Source of the DNA: Hymenobacter aerophilus DSM 13606
GTDB taxonomy: Bacteria; Bacteroidota; Bacteroidia; Cytophagales; Hymenobacteraceae
Direction: 5' to 3'
Length of the DNA: 61,295 nt
Assembly: GCF_000382225.1 (NCBI RefSeq)
Contig: NZ_KB907821.1
Span: 1-61,295, forward strand
Under the pieces are notes generated by a model. It was not told the DNA's origin, did no database searches, and saw only the letters and a program-made list of their open reading frames with translations. Position numbers and translations under genes: made by a program. Of the stretch, positions 56,949-61,295 are shown piece by piece. The stretch's first letter is position 1; the number at the start of each line of letters is the position of its first letter.

Positions 56949-57120
56949 TTCGGGCCATGGTAGCCGGGGTGAGCCAGGAGGGGAGTTGCTGGGGTGTAAG
57001 GCGTAAAAATTGACAGGAGTGGTAGCGTGTCCGCCAAGGTTTGCGTAGAAATAGTTCGGGTAAACTGCCCACAGCGCGTACCTTGACACACCGCGCCTCC
57101 TTCTTTCCCCTTCCTTCGTT

Positions 57121-58662
57121 ATGCCGAAAATTGTTTCTCCCCAGGTCGAGTTTGCCCACCTGCTGGCCCAGACCAAAGCCGCCGCGCCTGAAATCTTCAC
57201 GTCCGACGGCCGCGGCTTTCTCAACCTGCTCGAAGGCCGCTGGCAGGCCCCGGGCATGCCCCGCGACTTCGTCTCACCCATCGACGGCAGCGTAATCGGC
57301 CAGTTGCCCATGCTCGACGAGGCCACGGCCCGGCGCGCCGTGCAGGCGGCCAAGGCCGAAGCCGCCGCCTGGGCCGCCACCGACCTGGACGAGCGCAAAC
57401 GCCGGGTGCAGGACTGCCTGAGCCAGCTGCTGCCCCACGTCGAGCTGGTGGGCAAGCTGCTGATGTGGGAAATCGGCAAAACCTATAAGCTCGGCTTCAC
57501 CGACATCGACCGCGCCATCGATGGGGTGCAGTGGTACGTGGATAACATCGAAAGCATGCTGGGCCGGCGCACGCCGCTGGGGCTGGTCAGCAACATTGCC
57601 TCCTGGAACTACCCCATGTCGGTGCTGCTGCACGCCGTGCTGGTGCAGGCGCTGTGCGGCAACTCGGTCATTGCCAAAACGCCCACCGACGGCGGCTTTA
57701 TCTCGCTGAGCCTGACCTTTGCCATTGCCCGCCGCTGCGGCCTGCCCGTGACGCTGGTCAGCGGCTCGGGCGGCGAGCTGAGCGACGTGCTGGTGCGAAA
57801 TGCGGCCGTGGACTGCCTCAGCTTCGTGGGCGGGCGCTACAACGGCCGCAACATCGCCGACGCGCTGGCCCAGCACGACAAGCGCTACATGCTGGAGATG
57901 GAGGGCGTCAACACCTACGGCATCTGGGACTACTCCGACTGGCCCGCGCTGGCCCAGCAGCTCCAGAAGGGCTACGACTACGGCAAGCAGCGCTGCACGG
58001 CCTACGTGCGCTTCGTGGTGGAGCGGCGCCTGTTTCCGCAGTTTCTGGAAACGTACTGGCACACGGTGCGGGCGCTGCAAGTGGGCAATCCCACGCTGGT
58101 CGAGGCGCCCGGCGAGGCGCTGCCCGAGCTGGCGTTCGGCCCCGTCATCAACGCCGCCCAGGCCCAGGACCTGGACCGGCTGTACCAGGACGCGCTCAAA
58201 ACCGGCGCCACGCCCATCTACGAGGGCCAGCTCGACGACAGCCTGTTTCTGCCGGGTCAGGACCGCTCAGCCTACCGGGCGCCGCGGGCGCTGGTGAACC
58301 TGCCGCGCCAGAGCGAGCTGTACTTCAAGGAGCCCTTCGGCCCCATCGACAGCATCGTGCTGGTGGACCGGGTGGAGGAGCTGGTGGGCGAGATGAACAT
58401 CAGCAACGGGGCGCTGGTGGCCGCCATTGCCTCCGATGATGACAAGCTGGCGGCCCGCACGGCCAAAGAGGTGCGCGCCTTCAAAGTGGGCCTCAACCAG
58501 CTCCGTTCGCGCGGCGACCGGGCCGAAGTGTTCGGGGGGCTGGGCGAGTCGTGGAAGGGCGCTTTCGTGGGCGGGGCGCTGCTGGTCGAGGCCGTTACGC
58601 AGGGCGACAAGCTCATCCTGGGCAACTTTGAGGACGCCATCCGCCTGCCCGAGCATATTTAG
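57121..58662 (+). CDS. Aldehyde dehydrogenase
   Basis: A 513-residue NAD(P)-dependent aldehyde dehydrogenase. LVSNIASWNYPMSVLLHAVL near 157-175 has the catalytic Asn (NYP), NSVIAKTPTDGGFISLSL binds the cofactor, LEMEGVNTYG near 257-266 carries the general-base Glu, and the nucleophile is Cys292 in GYDYGKQRCTAYVRFVVE (here QRC instead of GQxC). FKEPFGPIDSIV is the C-terminal signature. The substrate is unknown: the divergent motif around Cys292 and the EMEG in place of ELGG set it apart from betaine and acetaldehyde types and resemble the PutA-unrelated group common in Bacteroidota. A terminator follows. Confidence 0.93.
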   Translation: MPKIVSPQVEFAHLLAQTKAAAPEIFTSDGRGFLNLLEGRWQAPGMPRDFVSPIDGSVIGQLPMLDEATARRAVQAAKAEAAAWAATDLDERKRRVQDCLSQLLPHVELVGKLLMWEIGKTYKLGFTDIDRAIDGVQWYVDNIESMLGRRTPLGLVSNIASWNYPMSVLLHAVLVQALCGNSVIAKTPTDGGFISLSLTFAIARRCGLPVTLVSGSGGELSDVLVRNAAVDCLSFVGGRYNGRNIADALAQHDKRYMLEMEGVNTYGIWDYSDWPALAQQLQKGYDYGKQRCTAYVRFVVERRLFPQFLETYWHTVRALQVGNPTLVEAPGEALPELAFGPVINAAQAQDLDRLYQDALKTGATPIYEGQLDDSLFLPGQDRSAYRAPRALVNLPRQSELYFKEPFGPIDSIVLVDRVEELVGEMNISNGALVAAIASDDDKLAARTAKEVRAFKVGLNQLRSRGDRAEVFGGLGESWKGAFVGGALLVEAVTQGDKLILGNFEDAIRLPEHI

Positions 58663-58714
58663 CAGCCGGCGCTATCAGCCTTGCTGCGGGAGGCTATTGG
58701 CTGGTGTCAAAAGT

Positions 58715-58754
58715 AAAAACCCCACCTGAAGCCGCAGGCTCTGGGTGGGGTTTT
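58715..58754. terminator. Bidirectional terminator
   Basis: Stem AAAAACCCCACC / GGGTGGGGTTTT at the junction of the aldehyde dehydrogenase and the convergent acetyltransferase. Confidence 0.88.
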
Positions 58755-58796
58755 AGCTGCTGGTAGCTTCAACAATCAGCTGTAGTTTTTAGACAA

Positions 58797-59357
58797 TCAG
58801 GCCCGGATTTGTAAGTGCTCCATCTTTTTGCCCAGAAATTTTTTGCTGCCGACCGACTCGAAGCGCAGTTTCAGGTAGAGCCTTTTGGCGCCTGGGTTTT
58901 CTTCGTCCACGAGCAGGCCTATTGTCTGGTGGCGTTTGTGCACGTACTCAGCAAGCACGAATTGTAGCAGTTGGGTGCCAATTCCGTTTCCCTGCTGAGA
59001 CGGATCAACTCCCAGGGAGTCGATGTAGTATTCGCCTGCTTGGGTTTCCTGCTCGGGGGTAAAGTGCTGGTTGCGGCGGGCTCTTATATAGTCAAGCACT
59101 GATTGCCTCAGGGCGAGCAACCGGGCGCCGTCATACAGGTTGAGGGCCGCCACTACCCGCGTGTCAACTTCGGCAACCCAGCAATTCTGATACGAATACT
59201 GGTTGTGCTCCTGGGCAGTGAAATGCGTTAAAAAGGCCTCGCCTTTTTCCGGACTGGCCTCGCCAATGAATTCGTAGACAATATCTTCCATTGCCAGAAA
59301 TAAGCAGTGGGCAATTTCTTTGGCGTCATCTGAGGTGGCTTTTCTTATAGTTGTCAT
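58797..59357 (-). CDS. GNAT-family N-acetyltransferase
   Basis: A 186-residue GNAT protein from ATG 59357 (MTTIRKATSDDAKEIAHCLF). Acetyl-CoA site: YYIDSLGVDPSQQGNGIGTQLLQFV near 112-136 with the Q/RxxGxG/A motif QQGNGIG, then TIGLLVDEENPGAKRLYLKLRFESVGSKKFLGKKM. Length and layout are normal. Substrate unknown. Its composition is closer to the low-GC block downstream than to the aldehyde dehydrogenase, so it may belong to the acquired part. Confidence 0.92.
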   Translation of the reverse strand: MTTIRKATSDDAKEIAHCLFLAMEDIVYEFIGEASPEKGEAFLTHFTAQEHNQYSYQNCWVAEVDTRVVAALNLYDGARLLALRQSVLDYIRARRNQHFTPEQETQAGEYYIDSLGVDPSQQGNGIGTQLLQFVLAEYVHKRHQTIGLLVDEENPGAKRLYLKLRFESVGSKKFLGKKMEHLQIRA

Positions 59358-59446
59358 AGCTTATGTTTTTGCTGCTGGCGGAGAAATTCAGGCAGCTAAT
59401 GTATTGAACTCTGTAACATAGCCTTCCGGCGACATTATGTCAGCCC

Positions 59447-59499
59447 GCAACGCGAAGCCCCGCCCGAAGCTCGATGCTTTAGGCGGGGCTTTGCGTTGC
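59447..59499. terminator. Hairpin between acetyltransferase and unknown gene
   Basis: Stem GCAACGCGAAGCCCCGCC / GGCGGGGCTTTGCGTTGC with loop of 17 bases; likely terminator for the upstream reverse-strand gene at 59552. Confidence 0.75.
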
Positions 59500-59551
59500 A
59501 GGTTACGGACTCGTTTAAACGGCGGCGGAGGCCGTCGGCCGATGCTGGCGT

Positions 59552-60112
59552 TTACACGTTGTTGTGTGTAGATAGTTCTTTGTCAATTTTGCTTTTCAGC
59601 TCTTTTGCCTCTTCTACCAATTCTTGCTCAAACTTCTCCTTTTGTTTTTTTCTTGGAAGTTCATTGTAGTACAGCAACATTCCATTGTCTTCATAGTCCT
59701 GTAATTCCCTGTACCAAGTGAACATCTTCTCAATACCTAATTCTTTCCCTACATACTTTTTTTCTGAAAGCCTAAGTTCCTGCATCCAGTCAACTTGCTC
59801 GTAAATTTCATTGTCAATCAAATACATTAATTCAAAGGCTCTTTCAGGGAGAGAAATCATCTGACCTAAATAATAGCTTAACAATATTTTGGCCGATTTT
59901 AATTTATCGGGCAGCGTTATTCCCAACTCTTGCAGGCTTAATTCAAAATACCTTATGTAATCATGAGAATTATCCTTGTTTGACATGCCAACTAGAATCC
60001 ATAGTGATTCAGTATCATGTCCCTGATTTATTGCTGTGATGGCAATTTCAGGGAAACTCCTACTTGTGAGGTTTCCCAGAACATAACCAGCTAATTTCTC
60101 CTGAAGATTCAT
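59552..60112 (-). CDS. Unknown low-GC protein, helical
   Basis: A 186-residue protein from ATG 60112 (MNLQEKLAGYVLGNLTSRSF). The sequence is almost all helix (DYIRYFELSLQELGITLPDK, AFELMYLIDNEIYEQVDWMQ) and ends in a charged coiled coil (RKKQKEKFEQELVEEAKELK). No signal peptide. The style is that of small accessory proteins such as immunity proteins of contact-dependent toxins, but no toxin gene lies next to it, so this is only a suggestion. Base and codon use are clearly AT-richer than the core genes; it belongs to the acquired block that ends in IS630. Confidence 0.6.
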   Translation of the reverse strand: MNLQEKLAGYVLGNLTSRSFPEIAITAINQGHDTESLWILVGMSNKDNSHDYIRYFELSLQELGITLPDKLKSAKILLSYYLGQMISLPERAFELMYLIDNEIYEQVDWMQELRLSEKKYVGKELGIEKMFTWYRELQDYEDNGMLLYYNELPRKKQKEKFEQELVEEAKELKSKIDKELSTHNNV

Positions 60113-60361
60113 AATTATATTTACACACAACGTTTTACGGCTTGCAGCAGGTGGGGAAATAGAATTCCTTCCGCCCGGAACCGTTGCCAAATTTATAATA
60201 AAAAGTTCATGGTTTATTCTGCGGCTCAATAGAGATTTTCTGCCGGAACTACCGTTCAATAATGTTACAAAAGCTCATTGTTATTCCTTCAGCCCCACTT
60301 GCTGCAAACCGATGTTGCACGCTGCCTTGGTCTGTCACTCCAAAATATTTTGAATATCTAC

Positions 60362-60880
60362 TTACTCTCCCCACAAATGATAAACTGCCATTTCGCTTTT
60401 GTCTTGGTTTAATAATATAAATCCATTTTCTTCAATTGAATTGTCTGTGCCTGGTTCAATTGTTACCCAACCTGTTTTGAATTTATAAAGTTTTACTTGT
60501 CCGCCAAACCATCTTGGAAAATCTTTTAAACGCTCGTCATTCAATAAAGTGTCTGAAAAACCAATGTTTGTTAATGGAAATATCTTTTCGTTATCATAAA
60601 TCCATTTGTTTGTTTGTTCATTAGAAAATCCGGAACTATCAACAAGTGTCCATCCGTTTTTAGTTGCGAAATCAAGAATGTTTTTTGTGTCGAAGGTTAA
60701 CGGCTTTTGGGACTTCCAATAAACAGCTCTGTGGCCGCCGTAAGGACCTTGGTCACTAATATTGTTTACAAGAAAATTTGTCTCGTAGTTTTCCCAAAAA
60801 CCTGTAGGTATAGACTTGTTGCAAGAAATGAAAGAAAGTGTGCAAATAAGTGTCAGTAAAATAAAAGGTCTTGATGTCAT
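60362..60880 (-). CDS. Unknown low-GC lipoprotein
   Basis: A 172-residue protein from ATG 60880: MTSRPFILLTLICTLSFISC is a signal ending in a lipobox Cys (FISC). The mature part (NISDQGPYGGHRAVYWKSQK, DTKNILDFATKNGWTLVDSS, RWFGGQVKLYKFKTGWVTIE, FILLNQDKSEMAVYHLWGE) is mixed alpha/beta with no family I recognise. Very AT-rich compared with the chromosome norm here. It lies 250 bases from the preceding unknown gene and next to the IS630 end, so it was probably brought in with, or disturbed by, the element. Confidence 0.68.
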   Translation of the reverse strand: MTSRPFILLTLICTLSFISCNKSIPTGFWENYETNFLVNNISDQGPYGGHRAVYWKSQKPLTFDTKNILDFATKNGWTLVDSSGFSNEQTNKWIYDNEKIFPLTNIGFSDTLLNDERLKDFPRWFGGQVKLYKFKTGWVTIEPGTDNSIEENGFILLNQDKSEMAVYHLWGE

Positions 60881-60948
60881 TATAATTCGTCAAACTGTTT
60901 GCTCAAAATGGAAAGTTATGTCAATTGGTAGCGTGCAACATTCCTATT

Positions 60949-61017
60949 GGCGAAACTGGCGACGGTGGTCTGGTTTCGCTTATATCTACTTAACCCGCTA
61001 GTGAGTTTCGCTTATAT
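60949..61017. repeat. GTTTCGCTTATAT direct repeat near the IS630 end
   Basis: GTTTCGCTTATAT at 60973-60985 and 61005-61017 (32-base period), plus a GCGAAAC inverted copy at 60949-60955. Probably part of the terminal region of the IS630 element. Confidence 0.6.
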
Positions 61018-61045
61018 AGCGGTTTCGTGAACATCTAGCCCATCT

Positions 61046-61294
61046 TTACGCTTGTGCGACGTGATAGCCGCAGTGGTTGAACCACCCGAGCGCATCAGCG
61101 CTGGTAATCCAGTTGACGGCCTCTTGCAGCGCGTCGATTAACGCCTCGCGGGTGCGGGCCTGTGCCGCCCGTAGCTTGGTTTTGAGCTTGCTCCAAGCCT
61201 GCTCGACGGGGGTGAAGTCGGGCGAGTAGGGCGGCAGAAACAGCAGTTCCACGCCCCGCCCGGCTAGCCACTGTTTTACCCCACTAAGTTTATG
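61046..61294 (-). CDS. IS630-family transposase, C-terminal part (runs off the window)
   Basis: Read from the window edge the frame gives HKLSGVKQWLAG, then LFLPPYSPDFTPVEQAWSKLKTKLRAA and ALGWFNHCGYHVAQA with stop. LPPYSPDxxPVExxWSxLK is the conserved end of IS630/Tc1-mariner DDE transposases, with the last catalytic Glu in PVEQAW. The N-terminal part and the first two Asp lie outside the window. A GTG at 61252 is internal and not the start. The upstream-strand sequence 60940-61045 likely holds the element's end. Confidence 0.9.
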   Translation of the reverse strand, partial: HKLSGVKQWLAGRGVELLFLPPYSPDFTPVEQAWSKLKTKLRAAQARTREALIDALQEAVNWITSADALGWFNHCGYHVAQA

Positions 61295-61295
61295 G

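Noticed and set aside
55427..57091. 554-residue reverse-strand frame over the di-heme gene
   Set aside because: Shadow frame; crosses a terminator and has no family features, while the forward frame has two heme sites.
59552..60880. Toxin/immunity or defence pair
   Set aside because: The two proteins are separated by 250 bases and neither has a recognisable toxin, nuclease or antitoxin motif.

Overview
The window looks like chromosomal DNA from a high-GC Bacteroidota, most likely Hymenobacter or a close relative (Cytophagales). The grounds are: about nine gene-associated -7 boxes of the Bacteroidota form TAnnTTTG; family content typical of the group (short AMP nucleosidase, two-component kinase with an HETQTPL H-box, HsdR_N stand-alone protein, FtsE, Dps, DUF4153, EcsC, DUF1111); GC-rich coding sequence; and a gene order made of short operons with no phage or plasmid core. 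This is inference from protein character, not a database match. No rRNA, CRISPR array or complete mobile element was found. The window begins inside an IS5-type transposase gene and ends inside an IS630-type one.

Layout. 1-9.5 kb: DinB protein, amidohydrolase lipoprotein, AMP nucleosidase, HsdR_N nuclease-fold protein, a biotin block (bioB, an 87-residue unknown, bioF), a YiaA-like membrane protein, maa-type acetyltransferase and rluF. 9.6-20 kb: a small low-GC lipoprotein with two unknowns, prolyl iminopeptidase-like lipoprotein, serine hydrolase, yebC, an arginase-family hydrolase, DUF4097, formate/nitrite-type channel, metallo-beta-lactamase-fold hydrolase, a cupin. 20-29 kb: pgi, SpoIIAA-like protein, hydrolases, two PAP2 phosphatases, DUF488, flavin monooxygenase. 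29-35.4 kb: a response regulator/histidine kinase pair, a J-domain-like protein, a MOSC + histone-deacetylase-family pair, and a divergent iron module (VIT1-type transporter and Dps). 35.7-43 kb: tRNA-Leu(GAG), DUF4153, guaA, the SRP RNA, a transaldolase-family enzyme, ftsE, GT2 glycosyltransferase. 43-51 kb: LEA-like lipoprotein, DegT aminotransferase, M48 peptidase, Gfo/Idh/MocA dehydrogenase, EcsC, and an APC amino-acid permease behind a SAM riboswitch. 51-61.3 kb: BatE-like protein, tRNA-Lys(TTT), topB, di-heme oxidoreductase, aldehyde dehydrogenase, then a low-GC accessory block up to the IS630 fragment.

The most striking signal is not a gene. Almost every gap is occupied by inverted-repeat DNA. 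(1) Eight copies of a ~90-115 bp hairpin family with outer arm GTCATnCtGaGC...GCGAAG; comparison of copies shows paired (covarying) substitutions in the two arms, and one copy carries a second palindromic element in its loop. (2) A second family (homologous copies at 14.3 and 37.8 kb). (3) Arrays of degenerate 7-10 base words (AGCTAAC, GTGAATGA, CGCTGATT, CCCTAAT and others) that run right up to, and often supply, the stop codon or sit directly before the start codon. The best regulatory find is the SAM (S-box) riboswitch with its own consensus promoter in front of the APC permease, which predicts a methionine-related substrate. Several genes (guaA, the HsdR_N protein, the arginase-family gene) have a -7 box only 3-6 bases before the ATG, suggesting leaderless mRNAs.
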